Shown here piece after piece: positions 8,438-15,830 of a DNA stretch of 23,295 bases; the first letter of the stretch is position 1; the number at the start of each line of letters is the position of its first letter. Origin of the DNA: Thiotrichales bacterium (GTDB taxonomy: Bacteria > Pseudomonadota > Gammaproteobacteria > J044). Position numbers and translations under genes: made by a program. Under the pieces are notes generated by a model that worked only from the letters and a program-made list of their open reading frames with translations, was not told the origin of the DNA and did no database searches. The stretch lies in NCBI GenBank assembly GCA_024762895.1, contig JANTGN010000015.1:1-23295 (forward strand), given 5' to 3'.

Positions 8438-8489
8438 TCGTTATCCAGTACAGTGTTTTGTGCCTGCAAAATGACCATCGTTGGCCATT
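8432..8489 (-). promoter_or_regulatory. Two-hairpin ANTAR target RNA in the nrtA leader
   Basis: Hairpin 1 (8470-8489): arms AATGGCC and GGTCATT with one G-U pair, closing the six-base loop AACGAT. Hairpin 2 (8432-8447): arms TGGAT and GTCCA, closing the six-base loop AACGAA. They are 22 bases apart. Both loops carry A at position 1 and G at position 4, the known hallmark of RNA bound by ANTAR domains (NasR of Klebsiella, EutV). The 3' arm of hairpin 2 overlaps the terminator 5' arm, so stabilising hairpin 2 should allow read-through into nrtA. The likely partner is the ANTAR protein encoded at 9240-9812. The structure was derived by eye. Confidence 0.85.
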
Positions 8490-8504
8490 AATTGTTTTAA
8501 AATA

Positions 8505-8520
8505 AGCAGGTGTTATGCCA
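8505..8520 (-). promoter_or_regulatory. Sigma-54 (-24/-12) promoter of the nrtABD-nirBD-nasA operon
   Basis: Minus-strand TGGCATAACACCTGCT matches the TGGCAC(G)-N4-TTGC(A/T) consensus with the obligatory GG/GC elements exactly 10 bases apart. The predicted start is near 8494, giving a leader of about 135 nt that just includes both ANTAR hairpins. An AT-rich stretch (about 8521-8595) and two NtrC-like dyads lie upstream. Confidence 0.8.
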
Positions 8521-8595
8521 ACACGTATAAGTAACTGAAAATAATATGAAAAGAAGGGTTTTGTAAGATTAGTATTTGCTAAAACTATAATATTC

Positions 8596-8632
8596 CGCAC
8601 CAGGATAGCGCCGATTGCACCATGATTGGGCA
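8596..8632 (-). promoter_or_regulatory. Tandem NtrC-like enhancer sites
   Basis: Two 17-bp sites on the minus strand resemble the NtrC dyad TGCACY-N5-GGTGCA. They are TGCCCAATCATGGTGCA (8616-8632, right half perfect, left 4 of 6) and GGCGCTATCCTGGTGCG (8596-8612, right 5 of 6, left 4 of 6). Their centres are 20 bp apart, about two helical turns, near -130 and -110 from the predicted start. This placement is typical for NtrC at sigma-54 promoters. The activator identity is inferred from the motif. Confidence 0.65.
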
Positions 8633-8675
8633 GCAAGTGAGTAGATTTGAGCTGTTTTGTAGTCTTTGAAGCGAT

Positions 8676-9095
8676 TCATGCGAATTGGGACTGCGCAGAA
8701 GACTCTTTCATGACCTGTGCGATCTGTGTGTAGGCAACGACCCAGGCATCAGCCACTTCGTCGGTATAGGCAGCACCCAGATACTTTTTAAGGGTCCATA
8801 GCAATGCCTCAGCAACTTTATCGAAATCGTCGTCGGTGACACCATAATGAATATGTCGTTTGCCCAGCTTCTGGATCTCTGGCCTAAACTCTTCAAAGTC
8901 ATCCAGGGCCGTAATGGCACGGTTGATCATGGCCATCATTAACAGGCCTAATTCACGCGTATCGGTGCGAAAGAGCTTAATCAGATCAGGTTTGATTTCC
9001 AGTAATTTGTCCATGAAATCATTAGATGCTGGATCCAGTTCAGGAATGATTTTCCCCCAGGTTTCCTGCACCAATATGATCTGTTCTTGTTTCAT
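8676..9095 (-). CDS. Single-domain globin
   Basis: Small haem protein (139 aa) consisting of only a globin fold, without the reductase half of flavohaemoglobin. The F-helix region GKRHIHYGVTDDDFDKVAEALLWTL gives proximal His81 and the conserved GV and ALL positions seen in neuroglobin/cytoglobin-like bacterial globins. Phe42 in LFRTD is near the CD corner. The distal E7 position appears to be Leu49 (RELG) rather than Gln or His. Start ATG with AAGAGAG upstream. It lies between the ANTAR regulator and the nrtA control region, and has its own sigma-54 promoter. A role in handling nitric oxide formed during nitrite reduction, or in oxygen binding, is plausible but not shown by sequence. No reductase partner is adjacent. 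Confidence 0.85.
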   Translation of the reverse strand: MKQEQIILVQETWGKIIPELDPASNDFMDKLLEIKPDLIKLFRTDTRELGLLMMAMINRAITALDDFEEFRPEIQKLGKRHIHYGVTDDDFDKVAEALLWTLKKYLGAAYTDEVADAWVVAYTQIAQVMKESSAQSQFA

Positions 9096-9191
9096 AGCTC
9101 TCTTCTTTATCTGGTTCTGATGGGGGGCAGTTACGTTAAGTCCAGTTATTAAAAGTTATCGCTAGTTAAAGCCATAGCCGAATAACATCAG

Positions 9192-9207
9192 GGCATCTTT
9201 CGTGCCA
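9192..9207 (-). promoter_or_regulatory. Sigma-54 promoter of the globin gene
   Basis: Minus-strand TGGCACGAAAGATGCC has the full -24 element TGGCACG and a -12 element ATGC with the correct GG-to-GC spacing. The predicted start is near 9181, with an 85-nt leader. I found no ANTAR-type hexaloop hairpins in that leader and no clear NtrC dyad upstream, where it would fall inside the regulator coding region. Confidence 0.72.
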
Positions 9208-9239
9208 ATTAATCTTAACTAATGCTTAAGCGTTACCAC

Positions 9240-9812
9240 TCAGACTAACAGTGAGGCCACATTGATGATGTTTCTGGCGGCCTCTCCAATGGTGATGTTT
9301 TGATCCATGGCCATTTTGCGTAAGGCAGCATAGGCCTCATCTTCATCAATGGCCTTCTGTTTCATGATGATGGCCTTGGCACGATCGATATCCTTTCGAT
9401 CGGCCAGTTGTTTACGTGTTTTCTCCAGTTCGTCTCTCAGTTTATTGGTTTCAGAAAAACGTGTAATGGCAACACGAATAATAGGACGGATCTTTCTGCG
9501 CGTTAAATCATCAACAACATAGGCACCCACGCCCTCGCGCACACATTGATCCAGAATCCCTTCATCCTCTTTTTCAGCATAAATAATAATGGGTAGTGGG
9601 TTGGTCTGGTTAATATCACGGATGATTTCCAGCAAGGCTGCCGCCTCGGGTTCTACATTGATCAGCAGGGCATCAGGTTGAGAGATGGCGATTTGTTCTG
9701 ACAATGGACTGTTATGTGCATCCGCGATATTGACCTCAATACCTTCTTTTTGCATATGCTGACGCACATGCTTCATACGATCGGGATTTAAATCAAAGAG
9801 CAGTATGTTCAT
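9240..9812 (-). CDS. nasT: ANTAR-domain transcription antiterminator, NasT-like
   Basis: RNA-binding regulator (190 aa). Residues 1-120 form a response-regulator receiver-like domain; a linking coiled coil (TNKLRDELEKTRKQLADR) leads to a C-terminal ANTAR domain (about 125-190) with IDRAKAIIMKQK and EAYAALRKMAMD. ANTAR proteins bind paired hexaloop hairpins and prevent termination; the nrtA leader has exactly such a target. In the receiver domain the normal phospho-acceptor Asp is Asn52 (PDALLINVEP) and only one N-terminal acidic residue is clear (Asp7), so phosphorylation looks unlikely. Its usual partner, the nitrate sensor NasS, is not adjacent. It lies 53 bp after tatD, possibly with its own weak promoter. 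Confident for ANTAR regulator; the NasT name is by context. Confidence 0.88.
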   Translation of the reverse strand: MNILLFDLNPDRMKHVRQHMQKEGIEVNIADAHNSPLSEQIAISQPDALLINVEPEAAALLEIIRDINQTNPLPIIIYAEKEDEGILDQCVREGVGAYVVDDLTRRKIRPIIRVAITRFSETNKLRDELEKTRKQLADRKDIDRAKAIIMKQKAIDEDEAYAALRKMAMDQNITIGEAARNIINVASLLV

Positions 9813-9865
9813 CTGAGAGGCTTCGATAGCAAAACGCCACTATGCGTCATCGATTGCAGTATTAT

Positions 9866-10642
9866 TCAGGACTTCAGGTTAAACAAGCGATTGAAATTAT
9901 CCGTCGTGATATCGGCCACGGCGTCAAATGGAATCTCCCGGACTTCCGCTAATTTTTCTGCAACATGCCGCACATAGGCGGGATGATTCATCTTGCCACG
10001 ATGTGGTACGGGTGCCAGGTAGGGAGAATCGGTCTCTATGAGCATATTTTCTTCCGGGACTCGTCGCGCTACGTCACGGAGTTCTTCGGCATTTTTAAAG
10101 GTGATGATGCCAGAAAAAGAGATGAAGAACCCCAGGTCCATGGCCTGTTGCGCGGTCTCCCAGTCTTCGGCGAAGCAATGCATAATCCCCCGACAACGAT
10201 CGGCCCCCTCCTCTTTAAGGATCCGAATGGTATCTTCACGAGCCGAGCGCGTATGGATGATCAATGGCTTGTTCAGCTCAACTGCAGCACGAATATGCCT
10301 TCTAAAACGCTGTTGTTGCCAGGCCATATCCCCTTCAATACGGAAATAATCCAGCCCCGTCTCTCCTATGGCAATAACCCTTTCATCATCGGCTAGCTGT
10401 AACAGATCTTCGACCTCGGGTTCCTGAACTCCTTCACTGGTCGGATGCACTCCGACGCTGCACCAGATTCGTGCATCCTGATCAGCAAATCGCTTCACAT
10501 CGGGAAAATGCTCCAGATCGATGCAGACACAGAGGAATTGCCCGACATCCTGGGCCTCAGCTTCGGCCAGTAGATTGTCGAGTTTGCCGTCGAAGGCATC
10601 GAGATTGATCCGGTCCAGGTGGCAATGGGAATCTGTCAGCAT
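9866..10642 (-). CDS. TatD-family metal-dependent DNase (YcfH-type)
   Basis: Cytoplasmic hydrolase (258 aa) of the TatD/YcfH family, a TIM-barrel with two divalent metals. Metal ligands are visible: His6-x-His8 (DSHCHLD), Glu in IGETGLDY, His in IIHTRS, His in MHCF, and Asp in ETDSPYLAP. The length matches YcfH (about 265). It is the last gene of the fab-pab-tmk-holB-pilZ run, as ycfH follows holB in enterics. The ribosome site is weak (AGGC region), consistent with coupling to upstream translation. Substrate preference within the family cannot be told by sequence. Confidence 0.93.
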   Translation of the reverse strand: MLTDSHCHLDRINLDAFDGKLDNLLAEAEAQDVGQFLCVCIDLEHFPDVKRFADQDARIWCSVGVHPTSEGVQEPEVEDLLQLADDERVIAIGETGLDYFRIEGDMAWQQQRFRRHIRAAVELNKPLIIHTRSAREDTIRILKEEGADRCRGIMHCFAEDWETAQQAMDLGFFISFSGIITFKNAEELRDVARRVPEENMLIETDSPYLAPVPHRGKMNHPAYVRHVAEKLAEVREIPFDAVADITTDNFNRLFNLKS

Positions 10643-10678
10643 GGGTATGCCTGGTGAAAGGGTAATCGGAGAGGGGCG

Positions 10679-11026
10679 TTACATGGTATGTGTTGGGCGA
10701 TCGGCCTGCAGGGCACCAGCCAGAATCCCCTCGATCTTGTTACGAGTGCTGCCATTGTCCTGATCAGAAAACTGCACACCGATGCCGGGGGTCTTATTGC
10801 CGGAGGAACCATGAGGTGTAATCCAGATAACCTTGCCCGCTACGGGAATCTTTTCAGGGCTGTCCATCAGGGTCAGCAACATGAAGACCTCGTCACCCAG
10901 TTTGTACTCCTTGGTGGTTGGAATGAAGATGCCACCATTGGTCACAAAGGGCATATAGGCCGCATACAATGAACCCTTGTCCTTGATTGCCAGTGAAAGT
11001 ATCCCCTGCCCGGGTGCTGCCACCAT
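10679..11026 (-). CDS. pilZ: PilZ-domain protein, type IV pilus type
   Basis: 115-aa PilZ protein closely resembling Pseudomonas PilZ, required for type IV pilus biogenesis. The recognisable core includes GILSLAIKDKGSLYAAYMPF, NGGIFIPTT, GDEVFMLLTLMD, and IPVAGKVIWITP. The canonical cyclic-di-GMP motifs RxxxR and (D/N)xSxxG are missing (the second is TNGGIF), as in Pseudomonas PilZ, which does not bind the nucleotide. A GAGGTAA site precedes the ATG, only 6 bp after holB. The holB-pilZ-tatD order is the usual gammaproteobacterial arrangement. Confidence 0.92.
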   Translation of the reverse strand: MVAAPGQGILSLAIKDKGSLYAAYMPFVTNGGIFIPTTKEYKLGDEVFMLLTLMDSPEKIPVAGKVIWITPHGSSGNKTPGIGVQFSDQDNGSTRNKIEGILAGALQADRPTHTM

Positions 11027-11032
11027 GTTGTA

Positions 11033-12022
11033 TTACCTCTTAGAAACCCTGAGTGCGGAAAGCCAGTTTATCATTATATCTTCCAGAACCATCTGCGCAT
11101 TCAGGTTAACCGTACCATGAAAACGCATAAAGTCGTAAAGCTTTTCCTGCAATTTAAAAATTGACTGTAAGTCTAATACCTTGGCCAGTCGACGCAAGTC
11201 CTGAGCGACATCGGGATTGACCAGACGCGCCTGCTCCGGGGAAACGCAGAGCCTTGCGAGGTCCTGCAACCAGGTCAAGATCCACTCCAGTACCTGCCGG
11301 GACAGGTCATTCTGATAACGTGCTGAAAAGGCCATGACCGTCATTTTACCTCTCAGGACCTCTAATATGTCCTGGAACAGGGCCTGACGGGCCTGCATCA
11401 TCTCATCCTGGGCCAGTTCCCGCGCATAAAGTGGCCCACCATGGGCGATGGACAGCAGGTTTTTATATTCTTCTCCGTTACCATTCAGCTCTGAGATTAG
11501 CCAGTCCGATACCAGCTCTTCGGCTGGTGGCAGAAAGCTAATACGCTGGCAACGGCTGCGTATGGTGATGGGCAGGCGACTCGGATGCGCGGTCACCAGG
11601 ATTAATAAGGCGCCGTGTGATGGTTCTTCGAGGGTCTTGAGCAGCGAATTGGCCGACGCGGCATTCATGGCATCAGCCGGTTCGATAACCGCCACTTTAT
11701 GGCTGCCATAATGACAGCTGAGATTCATGAACTCGATGAGTTCACGTACCGCATCGACACGGATCTGTTTTCCGGTCTCAACGGGCTCCAGATGAAAGAA
11801 ATCGGGATGGGTGCCGGCCTCAAGCAGGGTGCAACTCTTACAGTCACCGCAGGCCCCTGAAGCCTGGCTTTGCTGGCAGAGGGCCATGGCCGCCAGATGA
11901 TGGGCAAAGGCACTCTTCCCCATGCCTTTTTGCCCTTCCAGCAACAGGGCATGAGGCAAGGTGTCATTCTTCAGGCGTTCTGCAACCTGTTTCCATAGGG
12001 ACTCCTGCCAGGGAAAGATCAT
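11033..12022 (-). CDS. holB: DNA polymerase III delta prime subunit
   Basis: Clamp-loader subunit (329 aa) that with tau/gamma and delta opens the beta clamp. An AAA+ fold with Walker A EGQKGMGKS (29-37), a zinc module with Cys49, Cys58, Cys61 and Cys64 (GACGDCKSC), Walker-B-like AVIEPADAM, and the sensor/SRC motif SRCQRISF. The length fits the E. coli protein (334). The start codon overlaps the end of tmk by 4 bp, indicating translational coupling. The C-terminal part is less conserved, as usual for the family. Confidence 0.96.
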   Translation of the reverse strand: MIFPWQESLWKQVAERLKNDTLPHALLLEGQKGMGKSAFAHHLAAMALCQQSQASGACGDCKSCTLLEAGTHPDFFHLEPVETGKQIRVDAVRELIEFMNLSCHYGSHKVAVIEPADAMNAASANSLLKTLEEPSHGALLILVTAHPSRLPITIRSRCQRISFLPPAEELVSDWLISELNGNGEEYKNLLSIAHGGPLYARELAQDEMMQARQALFQDILEVLRGKMTVMAFSARYQNDLSRQVLEWILTWLQDLARLCVSPEQARLVNPDVAQDLRRLAKVLDLQSIFKLQEKLYDFMRFHGTVNLNAQMVLEDIMINWLSALRVSKR

Positions 12023-12669
12023 GGTCTTGACCTTCCCTGAATCATCTCATCCAGTTGCTTGAGCACGTCTCGCCTCACCCGAGCCTCATCGAGGCTCGCA
12101 TCTATGACCCTGAAGCGTTCGGGCTCGGCTGCCGCCCTATCCAGGTAGCAATCCCGAACTCGTTGAAAAAAATCCAGGTCTTCCTGCTCGATTCGGTCCT
12201 GTGGACCACGGTTTCTGGCCCTGGACAGCCCGACTTCAACCGGGGCATCCAGAAGGAAGGTGAAATCCGGGGTAAAGCCCTCCTGCACCCACGCCTCAAG
12301 ACCCATGATCTTTTCGAGTGCAATCTGTCGCCCGCCCCCCTGATAGGCATAACTGGCATCCGTGAATCGGTCACTGACTACCCAGACGCCCTCATCCAGG
12401 GCGGGCAGAATCCTGGTGTAGATATGCTCGGCCCGAGCTGCAAACATGAGTAAAAGCTCGGTACGCTGATCCATGGGGGGAAATTCGGTTGAGAGTAAGA
12501 GCTGGCGTATGGCCTCCCCCAGTTCGGTACCACCGGGCTCACGCGTCAGGAGAACTTTTTTACCCTGCGCCTCAAGGCGATCGATAATGGCCGAGATCTG
12601 GGTCGATTTACCGACCCCTTCGATTCCCTCTATCGTGATAAAACAGCCACGTTCGATTCCTTCTGCCAT
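12019..12669 (-). CDS. tmk: Thymidylate kinase
   Basis: Phosphorylates dTMP to dTDP with ATP (216 aa). P-loop GIEGVGKST at 15-23, the TREPGGTELGE loop, DRFTDASYAYQGGGRQ substrate region, and a lid RNRGPQDRIEQE. It touches mltG by one base and overlaps holB by 4 bp; a tmk-holB pair is widespread. Confidence 0.97.
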   Translation of the reverse strand: MAEGIERGCFITIEGIEGVGKSTQISAIIDRLEAQGKKVLLTREPGGTELGEAIRQLLLSTEFPPMDQRTELLLMFAARAEHIYTRILPALDEGVWVVSDRFTDASYAYQGGGRQIALEKIMGLEAWVQEGFTPDFTFLLDAPVEVGLSRARNRGPQDRIEQEDLDFFQRVRDCYLDRAAAEPERFRVIDASLDEARVRRDVLKQLDEMIQGRSRP

Positions 12670-13691
12670 TACTGGTCCCCTTTGTAACGCGCCGCATTAC
12701 CATTCAGCAGATATTTAATCACGGCCTGCTTATGTTCTTCGTAGGTGGTGCTGAAATAATGGCGCCCCCCTCCACTGGCAACAAAATACAGGGCATCGGA
12801 TTGGGCAGGATGTAATACCGCATGAATGCTCGATGCCGCAGGCAGGGCGATGGGGGTCGGAGGCAGGCCCTTTCGTGTATAGGTATTATAGGGGGTGTCG
12901 CGCTGCAGATCTTTTTTCCTGATATTGCCTTTATAACGGTCGCCCATGCCATAGATCACCGTCGGGTCTGTCTGTAAGCGCATTCCTTTTCTGAGACGAT
13001 TGATGAATACTGCGGCAATCATGGGGCGCTCATCGGCCACCCCGGTCTCCTTTTCAACGATGGAGGCCAGAATCAGGGCCTCATCGGGAGTTGCCAGGGG
13101 TAAATCCTCTTCTCGGTTGTCCCACTCCTTGGCTAGTAGTTCCTGCATCGCAACAAAACTGCGCCGAAGGATCTCCAGGTCGGAGGTATTACGGGTAAAG
13201 AAATAGGTCTCGGGTAGAAAACGACCTTCCGGATGGAGGTCCTCTGCCCCGAGTTGATGCATAATTTCCTTCGTATCGGCATTCTCCAGTGTCTGCCGGA
13301 TCTCGGGTTTTCCGGCCAGGGCCATTAGCATCTGCTGGAATGTCCAGCCCTCAGGTATGGTCAGGCTGTACTGTAGAGATTTCCCGGAGACCAGGATATC
13401 CAGTATCTCTGAAGGGCTGACCTGGCCGCTGAGCTCATATTCACCGGCCTTGATCTGATTGGCCTTCCCAGTAATCCTGGCCAGCAACTTCCAGTACAGC
13501 GGCTTTTCGATGACACCTTCCTGGCTTAGTTGTCGAGCCACACGCCCCAGCGTGGCCCCATTGGGTACGGTGATAACCACGCCCTCTTCCGGCAGCGGCG
13601 CCGGACTACTGATATGGTCATAGAACAGTGCCGAGGTGACGACCGCCAGGATGATCAGCAGCAGCAATAAAACCCGTATCAGGCGTCGCAT
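12669..13691 (-). CDS. mltG: Endolytic murein transglycosylase MltG
   Basis: Inner-membrane enzyme (340 aa) cleaving nascent glycan strands. One N-terminal membrane anchor (LIRVLLLLLIILAVVTSALF) follows MRR; the rest is periplasmic. The catalytic-domain signature is ASIVEKETG with the likely catalytic Glu213, then FINRLRKGMRLQTDPTVIYG. Its start overlaps the end of pabC by 13 bp and its stop touches tmk, as in E. coli yceG between pabC and tmk. Confidence 0.96.
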   Translation of the reverse strand: MRRLIRVLLLLLIILAVVTSALFYDHISSPAPLPEEGVVITVPNGATLGRVARQLSQEGVIEKPLYWKLLARITGKANQIKAGEYELSGQVSPSEILDILVSGKSLQYSLTIPEGWTFQQMLMALAGKPEIRQTLENADTKEIMHQLGAEDLHPEGRFLPETYFFTRNTSDLEILRRSFVAMQELLAKEWDNREEDLPLATPDEALILASIVEKETGVADERPMIAAVFINRLRKGMRLQTDPTVIYGMGDRYKGNIRKKDLQRDTPYNTYTRKGLPPTPIALPAASSIHAVLHPAQSDALYFVASGGGRHYFSTTYEEHKQAVIKYLLNGNAARYKGDQ

Positions 13692-14497
13692 AGGAGGGGA
13701 TCGTCCTTCAACAACCGATGCAGGATTGCGTTATCCAGGGAATAATTCATTTCTTCCAGTTGCCTGACCGGCCAGACACCAATGATCGAGTTACACACAA
13801 ACAGTGCCTTTGCAGCAAATACATCCTCAAGACTGATCCCAGGCCTTTGCTCGCAGGCAATGCACTGTTCTCCTGCCCAGGCTAATATCCTCTGTCGTAT
13901 CACACCCTCAATTCCACATTGTGAAAGATCGGCTGTCAACAAACCGTCGCAGGTAATGAGAAACAGATTACTCATCGTGCCCTCGATGACATGGGATTCC
14001 GTATCCAGCATCAGACCTTCCTGATACTCATCCTTCCATTCATTCCGCGCCAGTACCTGTTCCAGGCGATTCAGGTGTTTGATGCCAGCCAGAACGGGGT
14101 TTCTTCCCAGACGAGTCTGACAGACCCTGACCCTGACCCCCTCAGTGCGATAGGAATCGGGATAGCTGGGACCTGGATGCAAACTGAAGCCATGCCAGGG
14201 TTCAGGCATACTGGCTACTCGATAACCACGACCACCTGTTCCCCGTGTCAGGATCAGCTTGAGTACGGCCTCATCCTGGTTGGCACTCAGTTCCAGGGCC
14301 TGCTTCTCCAGTTGCTGCAGATCAGGTTCGGGTATCTGTAAGCGCTGGCAGCCTTTTATAAGGCGCTGCATGTGCTCTTTCCACAGGCAGGGGCGCCCTT
14401 CTCGTATCGCAATGGTTTCAAACAGCCCATCGCCATAGGCAAGCCCACGATCGAGGCTGGAGACCAGTTCCGGTACGGCATTGACACCCTGATTCAC
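13679..14497 (-). CDS. pabC: Aminodeoxychorismate lyase
   Basis: PLP enzyme (272 aa) releasing p-aminobenzoate and pyruvate from aminodeoxychorismate for folate synthesis. Class IV aminotransferase fold with the DRGLAYGDGLFET entry motif, likely PLP Lys140 in AGIKHLNRLEQ, and EGTMSNLF. It overlaps pabB by 4 bp and mltG by 13 bp. Branched-chain or D-amino-acid transaminases are the fold alternatives; the pabB neighbour settles it. Confidence 0.94.
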   Translation of the reverse strand: MNQGVNAVPELVSSLDRGLAYGDGLFETIAIREGRPCLWKEHMQRLIKGCQRLQIPEPDLQQLEKQALELSANQDEAVLKLILTRGTGGRGYRVASMPEPWHGFSLHPGPSYPDSYRTEGVRVRVCQTRLGRNPVLAGIKHLNRLEQVLARNEWKDEYQEGLMLDTESHVIEGTMSNLFLITCDGLLTADLSQCGIEGVIRQRILAWAGEQCIACEQRPGISLEDVFAAKALFVCNSIIGVWPVRQLEEMNYSLDNAILHRLLKDDPLLCDA

Positions 14498-15828
14498 CAG
14501 TCAAACCCCCTCAGCAGCCCCTCGGCCTTATGCCGGGTCTCCTTCAGTTCCTGCTCAGGGTCTGAGTCGGCAACGATTCCTGCCCCGGTTCTAAACTGTA
14601 TTTTCTGACCGGAACGAACCAGTGTTCGGATCAGAATATTCAGATCCATATCACCATGGGCATTCAGGTAGCCCAGTGAACCCGTATAGGCCCCCCTTCC
14701 TTCGGCCTCGAGTTCCGCGATGATCTCCATACATCGAATCTTGGGGCAGCCGGTGATGGTCCCCCCCGGAAAGACGGCCTTAATCACCTGGCCGGGAGAA
14801 ATCGATTCCCGCAACTGACCTCGTACGTTGGAGACGATATGGTGTACATGCTGGTAACTCTCCAGCACCATCAACTCATTGACCTCGACGCTACCCGGTT
14901 GACAGATTCGACCCAGGTCGTTCCTCTCCAGGTCGATCAGCATGATATGTTCGGCCCGTTCCTTGGGATGGGCCAGCAATTCGCTCGACAGGGCATCATC
15001 CAGGTCATGGCTACCCCCCCTTGGGCGTGTGCCTGCAATAGGCCGGGTCTCAATCAGCTTGCCCCAGGTCCGAATCAGACGCTCTGGCGAAGAACTGATG
15101 ATGGCCTGATCTTCGAAGGTTGCCAGAGCAGCAAAGGGTGCCGGATTCGAGGCCCGAAGGGCCGCATAAAGTCGAGCATGGGGGATATCACCGGATAAAG
15201 TCCCCTGCCATGGCCGCGACAGATTGACCTGAAAGACATCACCTTCAATTATGTAGTCCTTGATGGCATGAACCCCCTGTTTATAGCGCTCTCCCTCTGC
15301 CTCCTCTAAACGTGATAGCGATACGGGCGCGCTAAAGGCATCTTCGACGGCAAGTTCACGATTCTCAATATCCTGAAGCATCACTTTAAGATGTTCGCTG
15401 GTTTCTGCAATCACATGGATCTGATGACTCTGACGATCACGTATGACGGCAGCGGGACAATAGCTGGCCATGGCAACCGGCAACTGTATCGATTCCTGTG
15501 GTAGATCCAGGATGGGCTCCAGCTCTTCGGACAGTTCGTAGGAGAGGAAGATAAACCACCCCCCTTCAAAAGGCAGATCGGTTTTCCGGGGGCGTTTGCG
15601 ACTCAGAAACCAGGCATCGAGGGCCTGAATGAAGTTTCGATCATCGGTATAGGCCTGCGGGCCGTGCAAGCCCTGATGATCCAGGATGAGTGATTCTTCA
15701 GGAAAGGCAAACAGGATATCAAATCGTCCGCCTATGACACTTTCAATCAGATGGGGATATCGTTGGCCATTCTCCAGATGCAGGGTCAGGAGATCAAACT
15801 CCTGTTCCTGTGTTTCTGAATACAGCAC
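14494..15828 (-). CDS. pabB: Aminodeoxychorismate synthase component I
   Basis: Chorismate-binding enzyme (444 aa) making aminodeoxychorismate with ammonia from a PabA glutaminase, not in the window. Signature regions: GDVFQVNLSRPW, SSSPERLI, PIAGTRPRGG, and FPGGTITGCPKIRCMEII. The PIxGT position is Ala265, not the Lys that E. coli PabB has (Lys274, covalent intermediate). Ala is the state seen in anthranilate synthase TrpE. PabB is still preferred because pabC follows with a 4-bp overlap and no trp genes are present. It starts 3 bases from the fabF stop, so it is likely coupled to fabF. In E. coli pabB is elsewhere; here it sits between fabF and pabC. Confidence 0.88.
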   Translation of the reverse strand: MLYSETQEQEFDLLTLHLENGQRYPHLIESVIGGRFDILFAFPEESLILDHQGLHGPQAYTDDRNFIQALDAWFLSRKRPRKTDLPFEGGWFIFLSYELSEELEPILDLPQESIQLPVAMASYCPAAVIRDRQSHQIHVIAETSEHLKVMLQDIENRELAVEDAFSAPVSLSRLEEAEGERYKQGVHAIKDYIIEGDVFQVNLSRPWQGTLSGDIPHARLYAALRASNPAPFAALATFEDQAIISSSPERLIRTWGKLIETRPIAGTRPRGGSHDLDDALSSELLAHPKERAEHIMLIDLERNDLGRICQPGSVEVNELMVLESYQHVHHIVSNVRGQLRESISPGQVIKAVFPGGTITGCPKIRCMEIIAELEAEGRGAYTGSLGYLNAHGDMDLNILIRTLVRSGQKIQFRTGAGIVADSDPEQELKETRHKAEGLLRGFDW

Positions 15829-15830
15829 GC

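Noticed and set aside
8385..8636. Small open frame of 83 codons upstream of nrtA on the minus strand
   Set aside because: It overlaps the NtrC sites, sigma-54 promoter and leader hairpins, has no ribosome site, and its composition is not protein-like.
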